DNA of 64,000 nucleotides from Methylophaga nitratireducenticrescens (GCF_000260985.4 NC_017857.3:868001-932000); one strand, 5' to 3'. Shown: positions 26,928 through 36,184, counted from the first letter of the stretch. A program made the numbers and translations. The notes: generated by a model not told the origin, from the letters alone.

Positions 26928-28285
26928 GAAGCATTTCTATTTTTATTATTTCTTTACTGGCCTCGCCGTTGATGGTCATGGCTGCCGATAAGCCAGCCAA
27001 TCTCGATCAGTTATTGGAACAAGTCAAGCGTGAGCGGGTGATAGAACAGGAACAGAACCGTATCCGTGAAACAGAATTTCTTGAAGCACGGGATCGCCAG
27101 GCTGAATTATTAGCACAAGCCAAAGCTGACCTGGCTGCCGAGGAACGTCGTACTGAAACGTTGAATGACCAGTTTGAAGAGAATGAATTCAAATTAGCAG
27201 AACAGGAAGCCTTATTACAGGAACGTTCCGGCTCATTGGGCGAACTGTTTGGTACGGTACGACAAATGGCAACTGACAGTCGTGCGGTTATTGAATCCTC
27301 CATGACCAGTGTGCAATATCCTGAACGTATTGCTTTTTTGACAGAACTAAGTGAACGCAAACAACAGCCAAGTATCGATGAATTACGTGAACTGTGGTTA
27401 GTGTTACAACATGAAATGACGCATTCCGGCAAAGTGGAACAGTTTCCAGCTCAAGTCATCACAGCTAATGGAGAAGTCGCAGATCGCGATGTAACACGGG
27501 TCGGCGTGTTTACCGCTTTCAGTGATGGTAAATTTCTGCGTTACATGTCGGAAAACCGCAACCTTGTTGAATTAGCCAGACAGCCGGTTCAGCGTCTGCG
27601 GGATCAAATCGAAGACTTTGAAAACAGTGAGGCGGGTGTTTTAAAGCCCGTAGTAGTGGATCCGACGCGTGGTGCCATCATGGCATTGCTGGTGCAAACA
27701 CCAGATTTGCAAGAACGTATCAAACAAGGTGGTTGGATTGGTTATATCATTCTGATCCTTGGGGCGATTGGTATGTTGATCGCGCTGATTCGTTTTGTAA
27801 CGTTGATGCGGATGGAACATGGCGTCAAGAAGCAGCAAAAATCAAAAGAACTGAATATGAAAAACCCACTGGGTCGAATTTTGTCTGTTTACAGTGACAA
27901 AATTGCTCAGGATGTGGAAACCCTGTCACTTAAACTGGATGAAGCTATCCTCAGAGAAACGCCAAGTATCGAGCGTGGCTTAATTACTTTGGCAATTTTG
28001 GCAGCGGTCGCACCAATGCTGGGTTTATTGGGTACGGTTTCCGGCATGATTGAAACCTTTCAGTCAATTACCCTGTTTGGTACCGGCGATCCAAAACTGA
28101 TGTCCGGCGGTATTTCGCAGGCATTGGTTACCACGGAACTTGGTTTGGCCGTTGCGATTCCTATTCTATTAATTCATAGCGCGTTATCGAGCAAAAGTAA
28201 TCGTTTGATTCAGATCCTTGATGAAGAAAGTGCAGCAATCGTTGCACGTAACGCTGAAACACAAACTTTGCAACGCGATGGATAA
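26924..28285 (+). CDS. Large MotA/TolQ/ExbB-family proton channel with periplasmic coiled coil
   Basis: A 453-residue protein. A signal peptide (residues 1-20) is followed by a Glu/Arg-rich coiled coil (about 25-105) and a periplasmic domain. The three ExbB-type membrane helices then come near residues 270-292 (GWIGYIILILGAIGMLIAL), 360-385 (LAILAAVAPMLGLLGTVSGMI) and 405-430. The long periplasmic extension distinguishes it from ordinary ExbB and matches the TonB2-type (TtpC-like) component. It would help convert proton flow into TonB movement. It overlaps the second ExbB gene. Confidence 0.88.
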   Translation: MRSISIFIISLLASPLMVMAADKPANLDQLLEQVKRERVIEQEQNRIRETEFLEARDRQAELLAQAKADLAAEERRTETLNDQFEENEFKLAEQEALLQERSGSLGELFGTVRQMATDSRAVIESSMTSVQYPERIAFLTELSERKQQPSIDELRELWLVLQHEMTHSGKVEQFPAQVITANGEVADRDVTRVGVFTAFSDGKFLRYMSENRNLVELARQPVQRLRDQIEDFENSEAGVLKPVVVDPTRGAIMALLVQTPDLQERIKQGGWIGYIILILGAIGMLIALIRFVTLMRMEHGVKKQQKSKELNMKNPLGRILSVYSDKIAQDVETLSLKLDEAILRETPSIERGLITLAILAAVAPMLGLLGTVSGMIETFQSITLFGTGDPKLMSGGISQALVTTELGLAVAIPILLIHSALSSKSNRLIQILDEESAAIVARNAETQTLQRDG

Positions 28286-28790
28286 TCTTTTTCAGATACA
28301 ACTGCTGATGGAAAGCGGCGGCACCGTGCTGTGGCTGATTCTGCTGGCGTCTATTCTGATGTGGACGCTGATCATCGAGCGCTATGTGTTTATCTGGTTT
28401 CTGCATCCTCGTGAGGTTCGCAAGATGATGGATGAGTGGCATCAGCGAGATGACCTGGCCAGTTGGTATGCCCAGCAAATCCGTCAGGGCATGATTGCTG
28501 AAAGCCGGGTAATGCTGGAGCGGTTTCTGATTTTGATACGCACGCTTACTGTGGCCTTACCGATGTTGGGTCTACTCGGCACAGTAGACGGGATGATTCA
28601 GACATTTGACGTGATGACAGTTTTTGGTACCGGTAATACCCGAGGTATGGCAGGTGGTATTTCAGTGGCATTAATAACCACGATGGGCGGTTTGTTGACC
28701 GCTTTATCAGGGCTCTATTTCATTACTCAGCTGGAACAGCGTGTTGCCAGAGAAGTTAATAACGTGGCTGACGCCCTACGCAGAGATTAG
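28278..28790 (+). CDS. exbB: ExbB-family proton channel protein
   Basis: A 170-residue protein from the ATG at 28278, overlapping the previous stop. Three membrane helices are visible, with the conserved TVALPMLGLLGTVDGMIQTF in the second and GGISVALITTMGGLLTALSGLYF in the third. This is the short, canonical ExbB of the complex. It works with ExbD and TonB in the inner membrane. Confidence 0.9.
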   Translation: MDNLFQIQLLMESGGTVLWLILLASILMWTLIIERYVFIWFLHPREVRKMMDEWHQRDDLASWYAQQIRQGMIAESRVMLERFLILIRTLTVALPMLGLLGTVDGMIQTFDVMTVFGTGNTRGMAGGISVALITTMGGLLTALSGLYFITQLEQRVAREVNNVADALRRD

Positions 28791-28798
28791 GAAAGTTT

Positions 28799-29206
28799 AT
28801 GCGAAACAGACATTCCCGCCGTCAAAGTGGCGGCATAGCTGAAATCAACATGACACCATTAATTGATATGGTGTTTATCCTGTTGATCTTTTTTATTGTA
28901 ACTACTTCTTTTGTAAAGGAAACCGGGGTGGATGTGAATCGCCCATCGGCAAAAACAGCCGTGGAGAAAGAGCGTGCCAATATTTTGATCTCGATTCGTG
29001 AAAATGATGAAATCTGGATGGATCAGCGACAGATAGATCGTCGTGCTGTGCGTGCCAACGTAGAGCGTATGTATGCGGAAAACCCGGAAGGATCAGTCAT
29101 TATTCTGGCTGATGAAGAAGCCAAAACAGGCTTGTTAATTGAAGTCATGGATCAGGCACGTCTGGCGGGAGTTGCGAATGTCTCAATTGCTGCTGAACGA
29201 GACTAG
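28799..29206 (+). CDS. exbD: ExbD-family biopolymer transport protein
   Basis: A 135-residue protein with one N-terminal membrane helix. The helix carries the proton-relaying Asp in INMTPLIDMVFILLIFFIVTTSF. The periplasmic domain follows with IIADEEAKTG-like features typical of ExbD/TolR (here VIILADEEAKTGLLIEVMDQA). It starts 8 bases after exbB. Confidence 0.92.
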   Translation: MRNRHSRRQSGGIAEINMTPLIDMVFILLIFFIVTTSFVKETGVDVNRPSAKTAVEKERANILISIRENDEIWMDQRQIDRRAVRANVERMYAENPEGSVIILADEEAKTGLLIEVMDQARLAGVANVSIAAERD

Positions 29207-29885
29207 TCGCGGAGAATCACCTTCTATGCGTATCTTTATTGGGTTGTTGCTGGCGATCGTAGTCAATTATGGCCTGTTCACCTTGATGAAAGAAATGACC
29301 ACGTCGGATAGCAGTCTTTATCGAGATGATAATGAAATTCTGGTGCTGGATTTTGTGCGTTTGAAACAGGAAGAAACTCAACCTGAAACTATCAAACGTG
29401 AAATTCCAAAAAAACCACCCCCTCCGGAAGAGCCACCGCCACCAACTCCGACTACTGCACCAAAAATGACGCAACCGGATGTGCAGCAACCGCAGATGGA
29501 TATGCCAAGAATTGATGTGCCACTGAATATTGCTGGTCAACCTTATCTGGGTGATTTTAGTGCTGAACCGGCACCCGCGCCGTCTCCTACGCCGGTGCAG
29601 GGACCGCAGATGGATGATGAGGTAGTGCCATTGGTGCGTATTCCACCTAATTACCCACGTGTTGCACAGCGACGTGGAATCGAAGGCGTGGTCACGGTCG
29701 TCTTTACCATAACCCGTGATGGTCGGGTAAAGGATCCTCAGGTGGTTTCGGCCAATCCCGAGAATGTATTTGATAATGCAGCGAAGACGGCTATTCTCAA
29801 ATGGAAATTCAAGCCTAAAGTTGTCGACGGTGAGCCGGTTGAACGTCGTGCAACTCAGGAAATTGAATTTAAGTTGGCCAGGTAA
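29178..29885 (+). CDS. tonB: TonB-type energy transducer
   Basis: About 235 residues from the ATG at 29178, which has a GGGAG ribosome site and overlaps exbD by 29 bases; the ATG at 29226 is an alternative. One N-terminal membrane anchor (FIGLLLAIVVNYGLFTL) is followed by a proline-rich periplasmic spacer (KKPPPPEEPPPPTPTT) and the TonB C-terminal domain (IPPNYPRVAQRRGIEGVVTVVF, KWKFKPKVVDGEPV). It transmits inner-membrane energy to outer-membrane receptors. No receptor gene is in the window. Confidence 0.92.
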   Translation: MSQLLLNETSRGESPSMRIFIGLLLAIVVNYGLFTLMKEMTTSDSSLYRDDNEILVLDFVRLKQEETQPETIKREIPKKPPPPEEPPPPTPTTAPKMTQPDVQQPQMDMPRIDVPLNIAGQPYLGDFSAEPAPAPSPTPVQGPQMDDEVVPLVRIPPNYPRVAQRRGIEGVVTVVFTITRDGRVKDPQVVSANPENVFDNAAKTAILKWKFKPKVVDGEPVERRATQEIEFKLAR

Positions 29886-29887
29886 AC

Positions 29888-31111
29888 ATGAAGAAACTTA
29901 CGCAAAAATTCGCTTTGATGACGCTGGTTGCCTGTCTTGCATTGCCATTAACCTCAATGGCTGAGGATGAGTACCTGCTCAGTGAAGCTACCTACAAATC
30001 GCTTAACGCTGCTCAGGAAAAAATGGAGCAGCAGCAATATCGTCAGGCTGAAGCGGATCTGAAAAAGCTGGTCGGTGATACTGATGCAGGAAGTTACGAA
30101 AGGGCAGTCGTATTGCAAACTCTGGGGTATTTATACTCTGAAACAGAGCAGTACAAACTGGCGGCACAACAGTTTGAAGATGCCCTCGCACTTAACGCCC
30201 TGCCTGAGGATGTCACTCACAACCTGCGTTATAACCTGGCTCAGTTGCTAATCAGCGATGGTGCGTATCAGAAAGGCATTGACCTGCTGACCCAATGGTT
30301 GGACAAAGAACCTCAAGCGAACAGCAGTGCTTATGTGTTACTGGCCACGGCTTATTACCAGATAAACCAGTTTACCAATGCCGTTGAGGCCATTCGTACT
30401 GCTATTCAGCGTGACAATTCGCCCAAAGAAAACTGGTACCGATTGCAATTGTCTGCGCATATGGAAATGCAGCAATACAATCAAGCCATTAATGTACTGG
30501 AAATTCTGATCGAACGTTTTCCGGTCAATAAAACCTATTGGGATCAATTGGCTGCTCTCTATGCCCAACAGGAAAAACGTCTGACCTCACTTGCTGTGCA
30601 GATGCTGGCAAAGCGGCTGAATCTCGGTGATAAAGATACGGTATTGCGCCTGGCGAATATGTATCGCTACCTGAATATTCCCTATAAATCTGCCCAGCTA
30701 CTGCAGAAATCGATGGATGATGGGGTGATTGAGCGTAATTTCAAAAATCTTGAATCACTGGCGGACAGTTGGTTAGCCGCCAGAGAAAATGAAAATGCCA
30801 CTCAGGTGTTAGCCCAAATGCAATCAATGGATTCCTCAGGCGAAACCGACCTGAAACTGGCCAGAGTATTTATCAGCATGGAACAGTGGGATGAAGCTGC
30901 CGGACCGCTTCAGCAAAGCCTGGAAAAATTACCCGAAGCAAAACGTGGTCAGGCCTGGATGCTCTCCGGCATGGTCAATTTTCATCTAGGTAACAGAGAG
31001 CGGTCAGAGCAACATCTGAATCGTGCTTTGGCTTACTCGGAAGTGCGTAATCAAGCTACACAATGGCTTAGACATTTACAGAACACTCAGCCGGATAAGG
31101 ACGATGCCTGA
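29888..31111 (+). CDS. Periplasmic TPR-repeat protein of the TonB cluster
   Basis: A 407-residue protein with a signal peptide (residues 1-25, ending SMA). The rest is built of tetratricopeptide-like helical repeats, for example YERAVVLQTLGYLYSETEQYKLAAQQFEDALAL. It is the last gene of the DUF3450-ExbB-ExbB-ExbD-TonB set, separated from tonB by 2 bases, and such a TPR protein (TtpB/TonB2-associated type) regularly closes these operons. It probably scaffolds the complex, but the precise role is unknown. Confidence 0.87.
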   Translation: MKKLTQKFALMTLVACLALPLTSMAEDEYLLSEATYKSLNAAQEKMEQQQYRQAEADLKKLVGDTDAGSYERAVVLQTLGYLYSETEQYKLAAQQFEDALALNALPEDVTHNLRYNLAQLLISDGAYQKGIDLLTQWLDKEPQANSSAYVLLATAYYQINQFTNAVEAIRTAIQRDNSPKENWYRLQLSAHMEMQQYNQAINVLEILIERFPVNKTYWDQLAALYAQQEKRLTSLAVQMLAKRLNLGDKDTVLRLANMYRYLNIPYKSAQLLQKSMDDGVIERNFKNLESLADSWLAARENENATQVLAQMQSMDSSGETDLKLARVFISMEQWDEAAGPLQQSLEKLPEAKRGQAWMLSGMVNFHLGNRERSEQHLNRALAYSEVRNQATQWLRHLQNTQPDKDDA

Positions 31112-31670
31112 ACCATCACTGACGGAACTTAAAACCCAACTGGTTCAACATTATCGTTGGTTGCGTCAATACGGGTGCAATGATTCACATAGTGGTAATG
31201 CTTCTTTTCGCTGGCATAATCAGATTTGGGTGACCCCTACAGGCTGTTGTGCCGATACCCTGACATCGGAAATGCTGGTGCCCTGTGATATTGACGGCCA
31301 CTGTGGGGAAGGCGCCTCACTGGACGCTCCGCTGCACCTGGCTACTTATCAGCATAATCCGAATACCAGAGCCGTTATTCATAGCCATGGGCCGCATGCG
31401 ATTGCGATGACGATGAATGGTGAAGATTTTATCCCGGTGGATTTTGAAGGGCAGTATTATTTTTCGACCATTCCGGTTATTTCAATTGACTATGCCGAGT
31501 ACATTGAGAAATCACCTTTGGCAGTGGCGCAGGGGCTGGCCCGTCATAAAGTTGTCATTGTTCGTGGGCATGGTGTCTATGCCTGTGCAGAAACCATCAA
31601 TTTGGCCTACAAGTGGAGTTGCTCAGTCGAGCTCTCTGCCAAAACGGCCTGGCTTGCTGCTCAGCTATAA
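31104..31670 (+). CDS. Class II aldolase/adducin family protein
   Basis: A 188-residue protein from the ATG overlapping the TPR gene stop. Zinc-binding histidines are in AVIHSHGPHA and VRGHGVYA, as in the class II aldolase/adducin fold, which includes L-fuculose-phosphate aldolase and methylthioribulose-1-phosphate dehydratase (MtnB). The YGCNDSHSGNASFR N-terminal segment is typical. No methionine-salvage partners are nearby, so the substrate cannot be fixed. It ends just before the inverted-repeat element. Confidence 0.82.
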   Translation: MPEPSLTELKTQLVQHYRWLRQYGCNDSHSGNASFRWHNQIWVTPTGCCADTLTSEMLVPCDIDGHCGEGASLDAPLHLATYQHNPNTRAVIHSHGPHAIAMTMNGEDFIPVDFEGQYYFSTIPVISIDYAEYIEKSPLAVAQGLARHKVVIVRGHGVYACAETINLAYKWSCSVELSAKTAWLAAQL

Positions 31671-31710
31671 TCTGCTTTACACGAAACCAATTCGTACAAA
31701 ATAAGTCAAA

Positions 31711-31976
31711 AGGGTCTGTTTATCTTCCATCGCCGCCTTTGTTGTGACTGAAAAACCACCAATCAAGGCGCGAGGAATGTAGTTTAGTCGTTCTAAACAA
31801 ATGACGAGTAACGCAGAGTGGCGGTTTTTCAGCCACAACCCAAAGGGCTGGGACTATTTTTCCGCCCCACGGCGTTGGAAATGATTTATGTAGAATAACT
31901 ACACCGCATCATTTCCGTCTTGTGGAACGAAAAAATAGTCTCCAGCAGTGGTGGCGATGGAAGATAAACAGACCCT
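31711..31976. mobile_element. MITE-like inverted-repeat element (266 bp)
   Basis: Perfect 24-base terminal inverted repeats bound this element: AGGGTCTGTTTATC... (31711-31734) and its complement ending ...AAACAGACCCT (31953-31976). Inside are two further arms. In the first, 31741-31760 pairs with 31820-31839 (18 of 20 bases) around a GTTTAG/CTAAAC hairpin. In the second, GACTATTTTT (31852-31861) pairs with AAAAATAGTC (31931-31940) around GGAAATGAT/ATCATTTCC. The element could fold as a three-way cruciform. It has no coding capacity and no obvious target-site duplication, which suits a miniature inverted-repeat transposable element. Confidence 0.72.
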
Positions 31977-32013
31977 AAACTCTCATAAGTATCCTCAAAG
32001 GGATTTTTGAACA

Positions 32014-34161
32014 ATGACTGCCGAAAAAGCCGTATCTTTTTCCCACTCAGAACATAGATATTTACGTACTCCACGATTGAATGCAAAAGAGCCGGAAGCT
32101 GTTCGCAACGAACTCGCGGCCTATTTCAATGCAAATTTCGAGCGCTATGAATCGCTGTTTGATAATTTGAAATCAGAAGAAGGCTACTACCAGAAAAGTA
32201 TTCCGCTTCGACATCCGTTAATTTTTTACTTCGGCCATACGGCGACTTTTTTTGTTAATAAGCTTTTATTGGCTGGGTTATTGACCCAGCGCATCAATCC
32301 TCGCTTTGAATCCATGTTCGCGGTTGGTGTGGATGAAATGAGCTGGGATGATCTTAATGATGATCATTATGACTGGCCATCAGTAGCGGAAGTAAAAGCC
32401 TATCGGCAACAAGTGAAAAAAGCCGTTAATCAGCTTATTCAAAAAGCTCCTCTGCAGTTGCCCATTAACTGGGAAAACCCCTGGTGGGCAATCATGATGG
32501 GTATTGAACATGAACAGATCCATTTGGAAACGTCATCAGTATTAATTCGTCAGCAGCAATTACAGTGGGTACAGCCGCATTCGGCGTGGCCAGCATGCGA
32601 TACTTCCGGATCAGCTCCTGAAAACACAGTTTTGCCAGTTGATGCGGGTCAGGTAAAACTGGGCAAGTCCTTTGATGATGAGTATTACGGCTGGGATAAT
32701 GAATATGGTCAACATCAGGCAGAAGTACCAGCATTTCAGGCTGCCAAATATCTGGTCAGTAATCAGGAATTTTTAGCCTTTGTTGAAGCTGGCGGATACC
32801 AGCAGTCTCATTACTGGCAGCAGGAAGGACTCCAATGGCGGGAATTTACACAAGCTGAATATCCGACATTCTGGCTAAAAACCGATCAAGGCTGGCAGTT
32901 GCGATTAATGGCTGAGGTTGTGCCAATGCGCTGGGATTGGCCGGCAGAAGTTAACTACCATGAAGCCAAGGCATTCTGTGCATGGAAGACTGAACAAACT
33001 GGTGAAACAGTGCGCTTGCCTACCGAAGATGAATGGTATCGTCTGGTTGATGTTGCTGGTATCGAAGAACTGGACGAGAACACGACACCCGCCAATATTC
33101 ATCTAGATCATTTTGCCTCTTCCTGTCCGGTAAATCATTTTGCGCAGGGCGATTTTTATGATGTCAGAGGCAATGTCTGGCAATGGACAGAAACGCCGAT
33201 TTATCCATTCGATGGGTCACAGGTTCATCGCCTGTATGACGATTTCACCACGCCGACATATGATGGAAAACATAATCTGATAAAAGGCGGCAGCTGGATT
33301 TCCTGTGGCAATGAAAGCCGTTTATCATCCCGTTATGCGTTCAGACGTCACTTTTTTCAGCATGCAGGGTTCCGTTATGTGGTATCAGATGCGCCAGTGG
33401 TGAATCTTGATTCAAATTATGAGACCGACAAAATGCTGTCGGAATATGCCGAATTCCACTACGGTGAACGTTATTTTGATGTGCCCAACTTTCAAAAAAC
33501 CATCGCTCAGATCGCTATTGAGAAGATGGGAAATAAACCGGCAAGACACGCACTGGATCTGGGGTGTGCGGTGGGTCGTGCCAGTTTCGAATTAGCCAGG
33601 CATTTTGATCAGGTAACGGGAATTGATTTCTCGGCACGGCTGATCAATCTTGGCGTGCAGCTGAAGCGTGATGGCGTGATCCGTTATGCCGTAGCAGATG
33701 AAGGTGATTTATTACTGTATCGCGAACAACGGCTAGAAAACTTTGGTCTGGAAGATACCGCGCATAAAGTTGACTTTATGCAGGGTGATGCCTGTAATTT
33801 AAAAGCGGTCTACCAAGGCTATGATTTAATTTTAGCGGCCAATTTACTGGATCGCTTGTATGACCCGATATTATTTTTAAAACACATACATGAACGAATT
33901 AATGTGGGTGGCCTGTTAGTGCTGGCCTCACCCTATACCTGGCTGGAAGAACACACGGACAAAGCCAACTGGCTGGGTGGATTCAAAAAGGATGGGGAAA
34001 GCTTTTCCACTCTGGACGGGATAAAAAGTGTACTGGAACCGCACTTTAAATTGGTTGAGGGACCGTTTTCGCAAGCATTTGTCATACGTGAAACTCGGCG
34101 TAAATTCCAGCATACTCTGTCAGAAGTGACTATCTGGGAACGTCGGAATGAGCAAGATTGA
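32014..34161 (+). CDS. ovoA: OvoA, 5-histidylcysteine sulfoxide synthase and methyltransferase
   Basis: A 715-residue three-domain enzyme of ovothiol synthesis. The N-terminal DinB-like domain holds the iron ligands His75, His166 and His170 (FYFGHTATFF; MMGIEHEQIHLETSS). A formylglycine-generating-enzyme-like domain follows (about residues 210-465; KGGSWISCGNESRLSSRYAFRRHF). The C-terminal SAM methyltransferase begins with ALDLGCAVGRASFELARHF. The iron part couples cysteine to the C5 of histidine as sulfoxide, and the methyltransferase adds the N1 methyl. It overlaps ovoB by 14 bases. Confidence 0.95.
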   Translation: MTAEKAVSFSHSEHRYLRTPRLNAKEPEAVRNELAAYFNANFERYESLFDNLKSEEGYYQKSIPLRHPLIFYFGHTATFFVNKLLLAGLLTQRINPRFESMFAVGVDEMSWDDLNDDHYDWPSVAEVKAYRQQVKKAVNQLIQKAPLQLPINWENPWWAIMMGIEHEQIHLETSSVLIRQQQLQWVQPHSAWPACDTSGSAPENTVLPVDAGQVKLGKSFDDEYYGWDNEYGQHQAEVPAFQAAKYLVSNQEFLAFVEAGGYQQSHYWQQEGLQWREFTQAEYPTFWLKTDQGWQLRLMAEVVPMRWDWPAEVNYHEAKAFCAWKTEQTGETVRLPTEDEWYRLVDVAGIEELDENTTPANIHLDHFASSCPVNHFAQGDFYDVRGNVWQWTETPIYPFDGSQVHRLYDDFTTPTYDGKHNLIKGGSWISCGNESRLSSRYAFRRHFFQHAGFRYVVSDAPVVNLDSNYETDKMLSEYAEFHYGERYFDVPNFQKTIAQIAIEKMGNKPARHALDLGCAVGRASFELARHFDQVTGIDFSARLINLGVQLKRDGVIRYAVADEGDLLLYREQRLENFGLEDTAHKVDFMQGDACNLKAVYQGYDLILAANLLDRLYDPILFLKHIHERINVGGLLVLASPYTWLEEHTDKANWLGGFKKDGESFSTLDGIKSVLEPHFKLVEGPFSQAFVIRETRRKFQHTLSEVTIWERRNEQD

Positions 34162-35320
34162 TTTTGATAAGCCAATAGATCGTAGCGGCACATATAGTCT
34201 TAAATATGACGCCCGGCAGCGATTGTTTGGCCGGGATGATGCCATTCCATTGTGGGTGGCAGATATGGATTTTGCTGCCCCGGAGGCAGTGACAAAGGCG
34301 TTGACTGCCAGAGCCCAGCATCCACTTTATGGCTACAGTGAATATCCTGAAGCGTTGTATCAATCCACTCAGGAATGGTTTTTACGACGTCATCAATGGC
34401 ATATTGAAGCTGAACATATCCTGATTTGTCCGGGAGTAGTGCCATCATTGCATGCCACCATCATGGCGCTCACCGAAAAGCATGATCAGGTGATAGCCCA
34501 GCCACCGGTATATTTCCCATTTTTCTCGGCAGTGACCGAGACCCAGCGGGAGCTGGTATTAAATCCGCTGCAGCTGGTGGACGATTATTACCAGATTAAT
34601 TTTGCTGAATTGGCCGAACAGGCAGCAGCAGGGGCAAAAATGCTGCTACTCTGTTCACCACATAATCCGGGTGGACGGGTGTGGAGCGAGTCTGAACTGC
34701 AACAGCTGCTGGATATTGCCAGACAATATCAATTGATTATTGTCAGTGATGAAATTCATGCCGATCTGGTCTTATCGGGGCAGAAGCATATTCCGTTGGC
34801 AACACTGGCTGATGATGTGCCAATGGTGACCGCTGTATCGGCCAGCAAAACATTTAATATTGCCGGGCTTGGAATGTCGATGTTGATAGTCCCGGATAAT
34901 CAGCATAAAAAAGCGATTGAATCGGTGTTTAACTCCTGGCATGTCAGCGCTGCCAATCCTTTTAGTATTGAAGCGACGGTAGCCGCCTACCGGCATGGAG
35001 AACAGTGGCTGGATGAACTGTTGTTGTATCTGCAGCAAACCTACCACTGGGTACAGCAATTTTTTGCTGAACAGCTACCGAAGATACGAATATTGGATTT
35101 ACAATCAACCTATCTATTATGGCTGGATTGCCGTGAATTGATGCTTAATGACAAGCAACTCAGAACCTTTTTTGTTCAACAGGCGGGTGTGGCGATGAAT
35201 CCCGGTGTGATGTTTGGCGATGCCGGCAGTGGTTTTATGCGAATGAATATTGCCGCGCCACGGGCGATGATCGAACAAGCCTGTCAGCAAATTGTCTCAG
35301 CCTGGGAAAATATGCAATGA
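34148..35320 (+). CDS. ovoB: OvoB-like PLP-dependent C-S lyase (MalY/PatB type)
   Basis: A 390-residue aminotransferase-fold lyase. The PLP lysine is in SASKTFNIAGLGMS, with the usual SPHNPGGRVWS and DEIHADLVLSG segments. In family terms it belongs to MalY/PatB cystathionine beta-lyases. Its overlap with ovoA makes it the likely OvoB, which cleaves the sulfoxide adduct to the mercaptohistidine. Substrate is inferred from context, since this family also includes ordinary beta-C-S lyases. Confidence 0.88.
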   Translation: MSKIDFDKPIDRSGTYSLKYDARQRLFGRDDAIPLWVADMDFAAPEAVTKALTARAQHPLYGYSEYPEALYQSTQEWFLRRHQWHIEAEHILICPGVVPSLHATIMALTEKHDQVIAQPPVYFPFFSAVTETQRELVLNPLQLVDDYYQINFAELAEQAAAGAKMLLLCSPHNPGGRVWSESELQQLLDIARQYQLIIVSDEIHADLVLSGQKHIPLATLADDVPMVTAVSASKTFNIAGLGMSMLIVPDNQHKKAIESVFNSWHVSAANPFSIEATVAAYRHGEQWLDELLLYLQQTYHWVQQFFAEQLPKIRILDLQSTYLLWLDCRELMLNDKQLRTFFVQQAGVAMNPGVMFGDAGSGFMRMNIAAPRAMIEQACQQIVSAWENMQ

Positions 35321-35411
35321 AGCATGCAAGCACACACGTTCTTACCCCATCCAGTTGATTTTTGAAAGTGGGGTGGAGCAATGGTTTTATTTCAATGATG
35401 TGAGGTTAAAT

Positions 35412-35615
35412 ATGCAACAGACTATTGGTGATGCCGCTGGAGAAATTTGGAAATATCTCAAAAAGAATGGAGTCACAAGCTCTTCCAAATTGGCTAAAGA
35501 GTGTGGATTAGATAATAAGTCGCTTCAGCGAGCAATTGGCTGGTTGAGCCGAGAAGATAACCTCAGTCTGACGCAAAAGGGGCGTAGCGAAATCATCGAC
35601 CTTAAAGAGCGTTAA
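35412..35615 (+). CDS. Small winged-helix-turn-helix protein
   Basis: About 67 residues from the ATG at 35412, which has a GAGG ribosome site; longer in-frame starts would overlap ovoB. The sequence AAGEIWKYLKKNGVTSSSKLAKECGLDNKSLQRAIGWLSREDNL fits the winged-helix fold of the DUF2582 type. Such proteins are small and usually of unknown role. It ends 4 bases inside the convergent haem-protein gene. It could be a regulator, but no target is evident. Confidence 0.8.
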   Translation: MQQTIGDAAGEIWKYLKKNGVTSSSKLAKECGLDNKSLQRAIGWLSREDNLSLTQKGRSEIIDLKER

Positions 35616-36184
35616 TCTGCCGGTACAATTTGCTTTATGGTAAAGGCTCCACGGACACTACCTACGCTAAATCCCTTGGCCTGATCATCGGGATAGTGTT
35701 TTTTCAACTTGGCCTGGATAGGCTCCGGTATCTTTTCACCGTGGCAGGTGACGCAGACTAAATCGGTACCAATCGCTTTCATCATGCGCCATTGTTTAAC
35801 GCCGTCTGTTTCCACCTGCTCACTGAAACTGAGCTTTTTAATGGTTTCGCCTTTTTCCAGGCGTTTCTCAAAACTTCTTAAAACAGTTTTTTCCCATTCA
35901 TCAGGCTTATTTTCAGGGTTACGGATTTTCAGGGCGGTACGACTGACATCAAGATTGTATTTGGTGGAAACCTGTTCTGCCACTCTGGGAGCAATATCTT
36001 TACAAACAGCAATAGTTTTCACTGAACCATCTGTTTGCATGGATAACATCAATGCTGATTTGAGCGTTTCGGCAAATTCTTTTATCGCCGCATTGGCCTG
36101 GGTTTCAAATTCTTTAGCGCTCTCAGCCTGAACTGAAAAGGTACACAACAAGATTGTGATAAAAATAATCGGCCGAATATTCAT
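35612..36184 (-). CDS. Periplasmic c-type haem protein (Tll0287-like/DUF3365)
   Basis: A 190-residue exported protein with a signal peptide (about residues 1-20, ending VQA). A single CxxCH haem motif is present in DLVCVTCHGEKIPEPIQ. The preceding helical domain (AVCKDIAPRVAEQVSTKYNLDVSRTALKIRNPENKPDEWE) is typical of the Tll0287-like or DUF3365 sensor-type haem domain. Here it stands alone, so it is a small soluble cytochrome rather than part of a kinase. Its electron partner or signal is unknown. Confidence 0.87.
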   Translation of the reverse strand: MNIRPIIFITILLCTFSVQAESAKEFETQANAAIKEFAETLKSALMLSMQTDGSVKTIAVCKDIAPRVAEQVSTKYNLDVSRTALKIRNPENKPDEWEKTVLRSFEKRLEKGETIKKLSFSEQVETDGVKQWRMMKAIGTDLVCVTCHGEKIPEPIQAKLKKHYPDDQAKGFSVGSVRGAFTIKQIVPAD

